From the NCBI GenBank assembly GCA_030142905.1, contig JASJOG010000066.1, forward strand, positions 1,364,001 through 1,428,000: DNA of 64,000 bases. The letters are read 5' to 3'. The stretch is from Heliopora coerulea. Lineage: Eukaryota; Cnidaria; Anthozoa; Scleralcyonacea; Helioporidae. The translations under genes and the position numbers were made by a program. Below, piece by piece: positions 23,333 to 35,500 of this stretch. Within the stretch, counting starts at the first letter, position 1; each line of letters begins with the position of its first letter. The notes under the pieces are model-generated. The model saw nothing but the letters and a program-made list of their open reading frames with translations, searched no databases and was not told the origin of the DNA.

Positions 23333-24213
23333 AATTTCAAGGGGCCCCAAAGGGTAACAACAAGTGCCTGAATCGCAGTTCTCAGGCATGAGCAACAGTT
23401 AGAAAGGTAGTGCCAGGGCACTAGCACAGGTCTGCACATAAATGTCATCAATGGCAATGCTTTGTGCTCACGAATCCTGTACTATTTTCGTTTTATTACT
23501 TTATTCTGGCAAACTTCGGATAATTTTTCTCATTGAAATTAGCGAAGGTGTCTCGGAACTTCTAGGCGTCTAGGAAAACGTCAAACAATTAACTCTTCTC
23601 CCACGCATAGTGTCATATATGACCTTACTTTAGTTTTTCGGGTTTTCAACCATGCCACGTCACAAATCTAGCTAAAAAGTGCAATTTCAAATTTTTTAGG
23701 TATAGCATTGTTAAAAAACTTATCAAACAAACGACCAAAAAGAACCCGCATCTCTGCTCCCACTGCCTCTTTCACAGGGACTGCGAGTTCACGGGAGCAG
23801 AGTCTCTGCAGAGTCCCACCCACATCGGTCCACCTGCACGTGGGCTCCTAGTGGGTTCCTTTTTGCTACACACCCGCTGTATAGACGCGTATCCTCTCAT
23901 CTGGGACGCTTCCCTTGGTCTTCAACAAAGAAATCGCAAAGCATCGCATTCGAAGTCGATTGGCCCAAAACACCTCAAAAATAATTAGTCGGTAAAGGGT
24001 TAACTTTATGATCCGGTATAACAAAAAGTTCCACTATAGACAAACATAAGCTTTTGTTTACGAAAAGATCACTAGTTCAATCCCGGAAATTTTAGGCAAA
24101 CCTTAATAAACCAAAATTAAGCCATTGTTGATACAGACGCTACATGGGCTGTTTACTGGATCCGCTGTTAATTTAATTTTACTTAAAATTGACCTAGAAA
24201 ATTAAAATTTTCC
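23333..24213. other. intergenic, no gene recognised
   Basis: No coherent coding frame. A GC-richer stretch at 23740-23950 repeats motifs such as GGGAGCAGAG, TGCAGAGTCCCACC and GTGGGCTCC, but has no open frame of note. Confidence 0.4.
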
Positions 24214-25119
24214 ATGGCAACTGTGAAATTGGTATGTTATCTTCTATCTTTTAATTTATGTCTGCCACGGCAATTTCAGTTTTCAAGCAAAATTATACGG
24301 TTGTGCTCGCAAACATTTGAACAGTATTTTGTCCTACTGATGACTGAGGATAAAGCGAAGAAAATAACAAAGAAGGTTAGGTTTAACGAAAAAATTGAAG
24401 TTTTCTTAATTCCCAGTGAAATTAATGAAGCTGATCAGAGACTTGGTGTGTCGGGAATCGACTGGATTCGATTCTCGCGAGTAAAGCAATTGGTTAGAAA
24501 ACCAACCGAGAAGAAACTACGAACAGCGTTTACAATTCGTCAAAACATTCGAAGACAGCATCACCAAAACCGGGAGGATTTAAGCGACTTTGCCTTGCAA
24601 AGAAACGACAAACATGAGTTACTAGGTTGTGGTATAAAGAACCCGAAGCAAACACCATCATGGTTGCACAGACTTCAGATTCCACGAAACGTCGAGTCTT
24701 CGTCTGGATACACTTACTACCAACGACAAGTTGTTCCCGAGACATTCGCGCGGGGAAAATGTTTAAGAAACAGCCCTGTTTGTGCTCTCCACAAGCCAAT
24801 AACGAATATGTCGCCAAAATTCCGTGCAATGATTATGGGAAGTAATTATCGCCAACAGTTCTCGGAAATATTGGCTATTTATGGTAACAATTCTACAACG
24901 ACTACAAAAGCAGAATTTTTGAAGCCTCGTCATGTTGCACCTCAAACCACAAATATGAGCGAGCATAAGAAAAGAGGTACATCTGCTGATCATAAACTAC
25001 CATATTTAATACGCACTGCTCCAATTACATGTACGGTTCATTCAGCTTACTCTGTTCCTAGCCGAAGAGATCTTACTGAAGATAACATAATTTCATGGAA
25101 ATGGTTGTATCTTACATAA
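24214..25119 (+). CDS. single-exon basic protein with PP1-docking-like KVRF motif
   Basis: The protein has 301 aa from the ATG at 24214; an internal ATG at residue 43 is an alternative start. It is basic and lacks a signal peptide or clear globular domain. Residues 53-57 read KKVRF, followed by NEKIEVFLIP. About 25 residues later comes DWIRFSRVKQLVRK (82-95). A KVRF-x-E-K-[VI]-x-V box followed by W-x-x-[LF]-[AS]-R-x-[RK] is the layout of the C-terminal core of PPP1R15 proteins, which bind PP1 and actin to dephosphorylate eIF2-alpha. I suggest that relation only tentatively, because the remaining 200 aa do not look like PPP1R15. That the frame was a gene is supported by a decayed copy at 29978-30396. 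Confidence 0.55.
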   Translation: MATVKLVCYLLSFNLCLPRQFQFSSKIIRLCSQTFEQYFVLLMTEDKAKKITKKVRFNEKIEVFLIPSEINEADQRLGVSGIDWIRFSRVKQLVRKPTEKKLRTAFTIRQNIRRQHHQNREDLSDFALQRNDKHELLGCGIKNPKQTPSWLHRLQIPRNVESSSGYTYYQRQVVPETFARGKCLRNSPVCALHKPITNMSPKFRAMIMGSNYRQQFSEILAIYGNNSTTTTKAEFLKPRHVAPQTTNMSEHKKRGTSADHKLPYLIRTAPITCTVHSAYSVPSRRDLTEDNIISWKWLYLT

Positions 25120-25878
25120 ATTGCAGAAATGCGACGTTTTTCCGACTTAACTTACATACGCTAGCGTGTTTGTTTCAGAAATATCCTTACTATTTTTTCG
25201 TAAATTAGGGACAGGACATCATGCGTATTTCACTAGTTTTAACTAATGCTCGGAGGAGTCGAGAACAAGAATGAGTTCATAACCGCTAAATACATATAAC
25301 CGAAAGTTACAAAAACGGAATATAATTACACAACTTGGAGAGGGAAATTTCAAATAAAACTAGGTTTCGTTAAGAAAATTTGGCTTCGTACCAGAACCTG
25401 GTTGAACTGGATTAGATCCGCCCCTGATATGCATAATGAATGAGTATACTGAACAGGCAATTTAATGCAATTCTATAATTCTAACGACTTATTTTTGTAT
25501 TACAATTGTTTTTTGTATTACATAAAATCAAAAATAAAAGTACTCTTTCTGCATATGAATCTGACTTCAATAATTATAATAAGTGAACATTTGACAGGTT
25601 ACAAAAACAAACACCGAAGACCAATTAACATTCTCACAAAGAATAACATTGCACTACATGTAAGTTCAATGGTTTTTATAAATCATACAAAAAATAGTGT
25701 TGTACCTTATTTTATTTTCGCGAGAGAAACTTTCGAATCATTAGTCTTATAATCTATAAAACTCTATCGAATATTAGAACAGAATTTACTACCAGAAACC
25801 ATCTTACTTTGAAATAGTCTTACTTTCTAGTTATTTAACATCTCTACAAGTACAACAATTATAGGTAACGGGTATAAC
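25120..25878. other. intergenic, no gene recognised
   Basis: AT-rich. It contains GATCCGCCCCTG (25415-25426), the complement of a terminal motif also seen at 33830. Nothing else was recognised. Confidence 0.4.
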
Positions 25879-28800
25879 CTATATGCTAATAATAAAGCTC
25901 CTTGCTTTGTTCTGATCGCTACGAAGAAGATTTCTCAGTTTTATTTTATTTTCATAGCTTAATGATTTCTCGTCATGACAACGAAGTAGACTTAAGACTG
26001 TAAGTTTGCAATGTTTACTTTGCACACCTTTACACAGATTGGGCACAACACTATTACATAAGCTACCATGATTGTCATCTAAGTTTAACATCGTGAGTTT
26101 ACAATGTTTGTCTTGTATTGCATAAAACAAATGTAAAATGCTTTCGTTGTTTACACCACATTCTTTAAGGTGTAGCTCAGTAAGTTTGCAATTCTCATCT
26201 TTCAGAGAATTTTCCAATTGTTCCATGCTTGTATTTGTCAATACAAAACCGTGAAGGGTCATTTCGGTCAATCTAAATTGATCATTTTTAAGTGATTTCC
26301 ACAGACAGGAAATATTGAGCTCAAATACTGACGGAAGTGTGTAATATATGGGGGGGGGGGGGGTAACTACTGCGTGCCCGGAGTACGTAGACAGAGCTAA
26401 GCTGGTTGTCCTGTCATAATCTCTTGTCAGTGCAGAACCTAAGTTTTGCATGAAAGGGAGGCCATCTTTATTTGTATAAAGACGTAACTGTGTAAGTTTA
26501 CAATGTTTCACATTTTCAAGGACATCACACAAGTATTCAGGCCCCCTAACCTCTCTGCATCTAAGGGTTAAAGCGGTAAGTGTACAATTAAAACCGTTTA
26601 GTCCATCACAAAAGATCAATACGTCTTCATCTTTTATAGAAATTTCCAATTTTTTTAGCATGCGTAATTTACTTTTTATAGCACTACATAGTTCAGAGAC
26701 TGCTTCGTCTTCCAGGTCATTGCTTGGAAAGTTTAGCTCAGCAGGTTTACAGTTGTTATTTCTGAGTGCCTTACATGACCATGGTACTAAGTTTGCCGAA
26801 AACATACAATTAGCAATCGTTAAAGTGATACGTTTACATTACTTACTAGTTAATGCACCGTGCAGGTATGATGCACCTTTGGCAGTTATTTTGACCTGAC
26901 CAAGTGTTAAGCTGTTTAGTTGACCATTTTCGTCTTCTAAAGCCCTAAAGAGATGCAACAGACTTTTTGGGCTCAAGAGAGGACACCTTAGGTTGAGCTA
27001 ATTTAAATTGCAGATTTCACTTGTCAGTACGTCAGTTAAATGTAGAAAGCCTATGTCAGTTATGATGTCGTCTTCAACTGTTAACGAAGTGAGTGTACAA
27101 TCATTTTTCTTTAGTGAGTCATACCCTACTTTAAAAATGGATTCAAGCAGTAGTTTTAAACCTGCATCTCCAAGCTTGCATAAATTTAAAGTTAATTTCC
27201 TTGGCATCTGCTTCTGTGCAGGTTTTCCAGTTCCGAAAAACCATCCATATTTATTCTACTAAGATACATGCTTAACGTCATTAAGGCATCCCTGAGATGG
27301 TTCAAGAAATAAACTATTGCCATAAATTCAGCAGGTGCTATGCCTGAGTTAACTAATGAAATTTCTTTGGAAATGCAATTATAATCTAGCAAGTCGACCA
27401 CCTTTGTCATGATGGCGTCATCGTTCAGTTCAAACAAAAATGACATAATTAGCAGCACGATCTTCGTTTCATTTCTCCGATTTCCTCCCACTCGATTGAT
27501 CAGAATGTCTAGAACATGGTCGACAAAGTCTTCCTTTCCTACGGCAAAATCTGGCAACAGTCCAGCTGTAAATTGAATTACAAGATGCCAGCTTGCATCA
27601 AATATTTTAGAGGAAATAAACTGTCTCATAAAATCAGAGGTCACCTTGGCAACTTTTTGGACAGCCAAAAATTCTTGGATCGTCGAATGAAGCAGAACTG
27701 TGGTTCATCATAAGGGTTTGCCATACGATATAACAAACCACAGTTCTCCATTCCTTTCACTTCTTCGAGCTCAAATATCAGTCGTCTTTCATCTAATCCC
27801 ATAAAAGCCAATGACTCCAGCCTTCTTAAAGTTTCTTGGACTTCAACAGAGATATGTCTGTCCGAGTGTAACCACTCCTCTGAAAATTTTTTCTCGATAC
27901 TCTGGATGATGTTTGAATAAAAAAGCTCGGATGGCTTTCTTGTAAATTCCTGTCAGTGTTTCAATTTGTTTAAGATTTTTTTGATCATATTTGATGTACA
28001 TTTCCAAAGTGGAACAAACTATAGAGCAGTTTACTGGAATATAACAAATGCAGGAGATTTGATCTGCACTTTATGTGATCCCAAATGCGATGACTCATAT
28101 CTGTTTCCTTTTTGCAAAACCTTTCAACATAATCTTGAATTTTGCTTACTGTAAGCCCCAAAATCTCCACTTTCCTCGCAAACTGCAGGCCAGAATATTT
28201 TTCAACTCCCGTAGGCCTTGTTGTGGTTAGGATCATTGCACTTGGAAGAAGAAGACCTTTAACCAACTTGATGAACAATACTGAGATGGGCATAATCAGG
28301 TTATTGTCATTTCCGGCTCTGGATTCTTCTGCCATGCAATTGCAGCTATTCCTTAGTTCATCTAAGCCATCAAAAATGAGCATTAATCTTTGAGGGTTTT
28401 GTACCAAATTCTCCAAGATTTTATCTTGGTTACCTCCGTATACGTTGGTTACTCAGCGCAGTTTCTCTAGAAGGGATGTCTTTCCTCTTACTTTGGAATT
28501 GAATTGTCTGAAATTGAATAGAAATACAGCTTTGTCACGCAGTATGGTACTTTTACCCCAGTCTCGTACTATTTTACTGCATAACGAAGACTTACCTATC
28601 TCACGCTACCAGCTGTATCTTCGATGCCTTTCAATTCGGGTCGGTCAGCATCAAGATAGTGTACTTCAGGCGGCGACATTTGACTGTTGCTGTGGTCTTG
28701 TGTCAGTCTAAGGCTGCAGATTTAGAGGATAAAACGTGTTTTCAAGCTTACAAATCTGTAAATAGTAAGAAATAATAGCAGTAACTGACAGAAAAATTCC

Positions 28801-28960
28801 ACCGACACACGATACTTACCTATCCCTGAGGGTTTCGCGTTTGTGTTGCTGTGGGCCTCGCGGAAGCGAAATTTTCACTATTCTGATTGGGATGATTCAA
28901 AAAATTCGAAACGGCATTCGCGACGATCCTTCCTAACTCGTCTGTATCAAAATTACTCAT
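25879..28960 (-). pseudogene. NLR (NACHT-LRR) immune receptor pseudogene
   Basis: Read on the minus strand. A candidate exon 1 (28820-28960, ATG at 28960, 46 codons) ends at a GTAAGT donor but with an in-frame TAG. Exon 2 starts after TCTGCAG at 28713. A NACHT domain follows: Walker A-like EIGKSSLCSKIVRDWGK (~28610-28560), Walker B LMLIFDGLDEL (~28390-28350) and ILTTTRP. Then come the helical NLR region (FLFKHHPEYREK; STIQEFLAVQKV) and LRRs with the recurring CKLT-L-x-L signature down to 25879. Disruptions include a frameshift before Walker A, a TGA near 28455, frameshifts near 28070 and 27905, and stops near 27000 and 26843. Intact homologues are cytosolic sensors of microbes or stress. A poly-G run (~26352-26364) sits in the LRR region. 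Confidence 0.88.
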
Positions 28961-29977
28961 CTCTGCCACACACGATTACAAATTTGCGTTAACGACGAAG
29001 CGGCGAGAGGCGAGGTCTGCTGTAGTGTCGTAGGTACAGCGCATATAAATTGCGCATAACGTTCAACTTCCAAACTATAGACTGCCACAGACCAGCGGCA
29101 ACTGCTTATTTATAAATAAGCAACCGCTTCTTTGCATATAAGCATTATTTACACTCGCAAATTGAAATATAAGAATTTCCTCGTTGTTGTGAGTGATAAC
29201 TGTATCAAAACTACAAAGTGGATCGTTTACTAATAAATGTATCACGTTTAAGAAAAGTGATGCCGCTAAGATGTGATTTCTGTAAATAAGCATTCGATCA
29301 AGAATGCTTATGCATAAAGAAGCATTTGCTCGAGTTTGATTGTTTATAAATAGGCATTTGGTGGAAATGGTTGTTTATGAAGAAGCATTTGGTGAATAGT
29401 GTTTATTTATAAACTATCGAAATGTGCCAGAATGATTGTTTGTAAAGAATCAGTGAATTTCTGTTATTGTTTGTTAACAATGAAGAAGTGCACCGTAAAA
29501 TCTGCCAAATAATATTTTTACACATAGCGCTTCATATGCCTCTTCAACACAAAAGGCCATCCTTTTTTGGTTTGTTGATCTTGAATTCTTTTCCCCCGAG
29601 CATTACAATGTTGAAGGATGTTGCATTCGTTTGGTCAGGGATTTAAATTAATCTGAACTCAGTCGGTCACAAATCAATTCTTTTTTTCTTCAATTATTTT
29701 CCAGCGCAGTATAGTCCTTGTAGCACTTGTTTTGATGATACATTTGCCGTCAAAATTAACCATCAAAAGCTACAATATTCCAATCAAGCCTTCAGCCAAA
29801 CTTGTCAAAATTCGTCAGTTACAGATTCATGCTTTGGACCTTTATATGACTGTGGCAATGTTTATTAAATATAAAGGATGAGTTACGACGTGTTTCATTA
29901 CCAGGTCTTAACAATCAGCCCTTCCACTCGACTTGTCTTTAACGAATTTGAGAGTTTCCGCAGTCTATCTGCCAAAT
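28961..29977. other. intergenic with palindromic short repeats
   Basis: There is no gene. GCTTATTTATAAATAAGC (29104-29121) is a perfect 18-bp palindrome, and degenerate ~30-bp units follow at 29290-29420. The rest is unremarkable AT-rich DNA. Confidence 0.5.
29290..29420. repeat. degenerate ~30-bp tandem repeat
   Basis: Units of the form GTTTAT(A/G)AA-(x)-GCATTTGGTG recur (GCTTATGCATAAAGAAGCATTTG, GTTTATAAATAGGCATTTGG, GTTTATGAAGAAGCATTTGG). Each unit contains a small inverted repeat (GCTTAT...AAGCA). Confidence 0.6.
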
Positions 29978-30396
29978 AAAGCCATTGGTTAGAAATACGA
30001 AAAAGAAAGTAGGAACAGCGTTTACAATTCATGAAAACATTCGAAGACGCCATCCCCGAAAACCGGAGGATTTAAATGATTTTGCCTGGCAAAGAAACGA
30101 TAAATATGAGTTACTGTGTTGTGGTCACAGAGACTTCATATTCTTAGAAACTTCGAGTCTTCGTTTTGATACACTAACTACCAACGACAAGTTTTTCCTG
30201 AGACTTTCGCGCCGGAAAATAATGAATATGTCGCCAAATTTTCGTCCAATGATTATGGGAAATAATTAACGTCAACAGTTTTCGGAAATATTGGCTATTT
30301 ATGATAACAATCCTAGAACGACTACAAAATCAGAATTCTCGTCTCAAACCACAAATATAAACGAGCATAAGAAGAGGAACATCTGCTGATCATGAA
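29978..30396 (+). pseudogene. decayed partial copy of the gene at 24214-25119
   Basis: The translation from ~29985 follows residues ~94-260 of the 24214 protein (matching TAFTI-x-x-NIRR, the DFA-x-QRNDK block, NMSP-x-FR-x-MIMG). There are deletions, a stop at 30267, and later out-of-frame matches up to the SADH segment near 30390. The copy lacks the KVRF part and any start region. It is in the same orientation as its parent, 5.5 kb away, with the NLR pseudogene in between. Confidence 0.85.
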
Positions 30397-30530
30397 CGTT
30401 TTCAAAAACTTGGTTGCGTTTTCGATGACGAAAACTCCGGCTTTTGTGGACGGAAAACCAAAATGGATAAAAAGTTGCGTTTCCAAGGGAAAACGGGTTG
30501 GTGTGGACGAGGCCAAACCCTCTGTAATTC
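30397..30530. repeat. MITE-like interspersed repeat fragment
   Basis: The GTTTTC...GCGTTTTC...GGTGTGGACGAGGCC composition resembles a family of short interspersed repeats common in invertebrate genomes. I could not define both ends, so this is a weak call. Confidence 0.3.
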
Positions 30531-33500
30531 CTCTTGCCGTCTTTCCTAATTGTAGTTTTGCGCTATAACAGAAATTATGTTCTGATTTTTCCCAAAAAAG
30601 AACTTTCCAAGTTGGGTCTATTACATTAACCTCAAATTCGCCCTCCTTTGTTAATAATAGTGATATCAAGACATAGAATCCCTGGAAAGATCTAATTCTC
30701 ACCATGGCATATTAATATATGACTCGGGAGTGACTTCCCTAATGTTTTTATATTATTTTTGTTTGGGGGAGTGACAAATTACAATGGGAAAGAGACCGAA
30801 GGCGAGTGAGAGAGAAAGCACAGAACGGATCAATGTCCATTTCGTGGACATCGACCCGCAGCGTGTTCTTTGTCTTATTTAATGTAAAACGTGTTCTTAT
30901 CATTGTTAGTCTTATCAAAAAGTCGATACCATTATCTTTCGTGTTCTGTTTTTCTTTCATGGAAGATTTTGGATTTCCTCTGGCAACATTTCGAATGGTA
31001 GTCTTCATAACCGCGGCTCCACATAATAGTAATAATCGTGATCATAATATTAATAATAATAACATAAATAAAAAAATTTTCGATCCTGATTGCTTGAAAG
31101 CAGTAAATTTTCAAGGTGACACAGTGCAAGAAAAAACGCAGCCGTTATTTTTTATTTCGTTATTTTTCGTGTGTTTTCAAAGAAAATCTTTGAAAAAACC
31201 TACTCGCGCGTGTTTTTCAAATTGCACTGGAAGCCATGCCATAATCTATTTTAATCTGAACAACTTTTAACTACTGAGCATTCATCATAGAGCTAATAAA
31301 TCAGCCTAAAGGGGCTGTTGGCACCAAAAGTTGTTGACCAATGTTAATGTCAAACCGAACAACGGCAATTCGTCGTACCTAGCATGGACGGAGATTTAGG
31401 GGGGGTATGGGAGACTTGAGGGCCCCACTTTCAAAATTGGGAGGCATAGCCCCCCATTTCTGTCGAAAAATGCAACATTCCTACTTTAATGGTTAGTGAA
31501 TCTTGCTATCTAGAGGAAATTTGGTGTCACATCAAGTTGAAAAAGTGGCAGAAGGAACTGTAATAATGAGGAAAGAAAACTAAAATTGAAATGAGGCAAC
31601 TATGGACATAACACAAAATGTTCACGTCTACAAGACTTGTTGGGAAGATATCCTGCGAAACCCTCCTGCACGTTATTTACCTTTGAGCAGGGTTACATCC
31701 TAGAGCCATTAGTTCCCTCTCACTTTTTAGGAGCCGTCTCCGCCATTGACTAGGGCCAACCAGGGCAGAGGCCTTTCCCAAAACTATCCCCTTGAGTTTA
31801 CACAACAATAAAAGAAATTTAACTTCAAAGACAATTGAGTATGTGTAAATTTTACTGTTATATAATATTTAGTGCCGGAAGCAATTTATCTGAATCCTTA
31901 AGTTCATGTTGTTTTTTTCCCGTTTTTCCCATCGAAAAAACTAGGCACGATAAGAATCGACTTTATCAAGGTGAAATGGTTCAGTTTTAACTTCAAGTAG
32001 GAAACATACCAGGTTATGTAAAATCATTTGGTAGTTCGACTTGTGAAGAAGTTTATTTAGAAGTAGCCGAGTATCCGGTCGTCAAGTGTCGACTCTTTCT
32101 GAGGTAGGGTCCAATGCCCTCTCTTTTTTGTAAAGGATATGATACTTCAACTGGGTATTTTTTTTTTCCTTGCTGTGATAGCTTTTAAATAGTCAAAATA
32201 TTTGACAGAAGTCAAGCTCCAATTGCCCCTCTAATTTTGTTTGTGTTGTCTACGGCATTCATCATGTCGGTGGATTTCAGAATTGCCCAGGAATCGCACA
32301 TCTCAGTTACGTTTGCATCAGAACTTGGAAACTTCGAGTTGCCTTGTTTGAGAACTAAAATATTGTTCCAAGCAAAACCGAATATGATATTTTTGCTGTA
32401 TATTGTCTCATACTGTTGTCAAGAACGAATTAATGACTAGAATCTCACTTGTAAAAAGTTACTCTTTTAAAAGTAGCTTTTCCTTTTTTTGTACTGTGAT
32501 ATTCTTGTGCGTCGTTATTTCAAATAATTGCATAGCCATTTCGCATTTCAGCATTGCAGAATGTATTTTCGTGTGTTTGGACGGTTTTCATAGCTACTTT
32601 GGCCTTGAGACCAGGAATGCATGCATGAGAATCCATTTCCTGAGTTTCACTGGACACGTCATAGAAGATTTGAAGCACTTATGATATGAACGTTGGAGAG
32701 TGGAAACTACTTAAGGTGTGTCATGTAAGCCAATATCGTTGATTGTTGATGCCAGTTTAAAACAAAACAGCAGAAACCTTGACTCTACTGCCCTGAGGGA
32801 AGTTAACAAATTTCCATAAATTATAAAACAGTTTTTTCCAAAAAAAGTAATTGAAAGTTTACATATTAAGTTAACTTATCTTGTAGAGTGCGATATTGTC
32901 ATTTTGTAAATGAATTTAGCAAAAAATAAAGTAAGTAGATTACTTAACTCGCGTGTGAAACTTTCGGGGAAATTCTTGTGAGTTATGTTTTAACCTTAAT
33001 GATGTGGCGTGCTCCATTGAAATCTTTGAGTACCCACATGAACTAGAGAAATAGGTGTACACCGTATTAAGAAAATACGAAAAAACCCCAAACAAATAAA
33101 CACTTATTTGTTTCTCAGATAAAGAGCAAAACGTTTTACCCAGCAACAGACCAATTTAACTTTCTAAACTTTCTAAACTTTCTAAACTCCGTTGTTGTAA
33201 CAACCAGTAACATGGCCAGACCTTCGTTTTAGGGGATCTTCTGGGAACTCAAAGCACGGCAACGGAGAATGTTGTCCGTGGAAGTAAAACTTTTGGAAAA
33301 ATTTTGAATTTTAGACCCCGCAGATACTAATTCGAGGCAATCTACGATGTTTTTGGGTAATATTTCAGGCTATAACTTTATCAGTTCAAGAAATTGAGCG
33401 GGGGGACACAAGCCCTCCGCTAGGCACCCCACAGGCTAAGCTACTAGTAACAACAAGACTAAGAAAAGGATGTTCATACGCACATAAAAACTTATCAAAC

Positions 33501-33829
33501 ATAGGCCTTTCATGAATACAACTTAGGAAATTATTTGTCTCCAATGTATAATCTATGGATATCTTCGTTGAATGATTCACTTAATCCGTCTGCCACTGGT
33601 CCATGGATATTAGGAACTCATACTAAAAATATTGCTATTGTCTCTCACTATTTTTGGTAATAATCTGACTGTATTAGTTTACTCTGGCTTACGCGAGATA
33701 ATTGACCCTTTCATACAGACCGTTGCCGTTCAACAGCAAATTAGAACAATATAACCAATCAAAGAACAAAGCAAACAAAAGAGAACAAAGAGCTAAGGGT
33801 AAAGCAAACATAGACAAGAAAGGGTTAAT
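30531..33829. other. intergenic, no gene recognised
   Basis: Both strands have only chance ORFs, the longest 154 aa and AT-driven. Low-complexity AAT-type sequence lies at 31021-31080. TTTCTAAAC occurs three to four times in tandem at 33158-33187. Otherwise I see nothing. Confidence 0.4.
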
Positions 33830-34100
33830 CAGGGGCGGATCCAGGAAAAAACATGATGGTTTTCCCATAACACAAGCGTGTAAGCCCCCTTGGGGGTCCA
33901 GGGCCATGCTCCCCCGGAAAAAGAAATTTGGACTCCCTCAAGTGCCATTTTATGGGTTTTTGACTCAGTCGGAATGGATATGGACTAGTTCCATTTTCCT
34001 TCGATTTAACCTTCAAATCAGTAGATTCAATGTCAATTTCCATACTGTAATGGATATGGAATAAGGCAAGTCCTGTCAAACGCCTTTGCGACTTGGTACT
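33830..34100. repeat. interspersed repeat beginning CAGGGGCGGATCC
   Basis: CAGGGGCGGATCC at 33830-33842 has the look of a DNA-transposon terminus. Its complement appears at 25415-25426. A GGGGG-rich stretch with CCCCCTTGGGGGTCC follows. The other terminus was not found, so the right limit is a guess. Confidence 0.35.
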
Positions 34101-34127
34101 CATGTATGTTTTGATTAAGTCGTCTCA

Positions 34128-34174
34128 AAGCTGACATACTTCTCTTATAAGGCTGACATACTTCTCTTATAAGG
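34128..34174. repeat. 24-bp tandem duplication
   Basis: GCTGACATACTTCTCTTATAAG occurs twice back to back, giving a perfect direct repeat. Confidence 0.9.
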
Positions 34175-35500
34175 TAGCAAATATCTCGAGGTCCTTGTGG
34201 CAAATGAAGAAAATGTTTAAATTGTCCTTAATTTTTAATGATTACGAGAATAACTTCAGCAGTTCAACCGCTGTTGTAGTTTTACTTCTGGCCAAATAAT
34301 ATCCCTCGTTGTCAAGTGCCTGGATTAAGTAGTTGCGACGACTTTGATAATGAAACTGAGCAATAGTACAGATCTAACGAACTGTTGTAGGTGTTTTTCA
34401 AGGACGTTTTTTACTCTGAGCAAAATTGAAAGTCGTTGGAGTTTGGATTGGAACTGGATTGAAAATGAAGCTTGTCACATGCATCGTTATGCACATGGAG
34501 TACGGGAAGGTGATTCAGTCTTACATGGCCCATTGTAGCCCCGGAAAGTCGTAGCATTAAGTTGTATCTGGGGCGACAAGCTTAAGAATTAAGGTCTTGA
34601 GTAAACGAGGAAGCATTGTTGCGGGAAATTATTTTATATCTTCGATATTTCCTCAAATGTTCCCTCGTTTGTAAACCTGTGGAAACGTTGTTGGTAAAGC
34701 AAAATTTGCTTCCCGGGCAGCAAAAAAATTTTAGTAGTAGGTTCAGAAACATTTTTGCATCCTGGTCTCGAATGCTCTTTCGGAATTGGAGACTACTTCT
34801 TCGTTTGCCCGCCCGAGAAACAACATTGCATGGAGAGTTTCGTTGTATATATCGAGCTATATACAGTAATTTACTCCAATCATAAATGTTTCTTGCAAAA
34901 TGTTTCCTCTTTTAGGCACGTTAAAGAAATATTGCAAGAAAACAATGTTTCCACAGCAATATTTCCTAGTGTACCCCGGGCGTAAGTTCAAAATCCACGC
35001 TACTCCTGACTGTAGCTAGCGATTTAGCTTTATAAAATCGACTACTTCCATCAAGCCTGGAAAATTTTTATTGTTGTAGTGTCTCTCCGACCACTTCGCC
35101 ATAAATTACAATGAATTTTTGATTCATGTCGTTGTAAAAAAGATGGATTCAAAGCAAGAAAGTTGTTGTCGGTTTGCGAGCTGAGGTCAAAATAGCCTGC
35201 TTCTGATGCACTGAGACATGTAAAGCCTGGTAACAAGAGCGAGATTTGCCTACAATAAACTAGAAGCTCATTGTCCAATCAGAAAATGGACTAAATTGTC
35301 ATAGTTAATATGGATTTTATCGTACAATCTGGGATAGTATTATTAATGAATTGCTTAGTTAATTATCAACAATGTAGAGAAAAAAGTGGTGTGGCCTTGG
35401 ACGTGGCGGCCATAGCGGCTGCGACACCCCTTGAACACGACAAGGGGATGATTATGGCGTGGTTTGAGATGAACTGTGTGTCTCTTATCGCGTCCAGCAG
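34175..35500. other. intergenic, no gene recognised
   Basis: No supported coding sequence on either strand, and no clear transposon ends. Confidence 0.4.

Noticed and set aside
23146..23457. 103-aa and 71-aa frames rich in Cys, Met and Val
   Set aside because: Translation of (CATA)n repeats.
30806..31270. 154-aa plus-strand frame
   Set aside because: Phe/Asn-rich AT-driven frame passing through AAT low complexity; no domain.
33702..34064. 120-aa plus-strand frame
   Set aside because: Runs through an interspersed repeat; composition and lack of motif argue against a gene.
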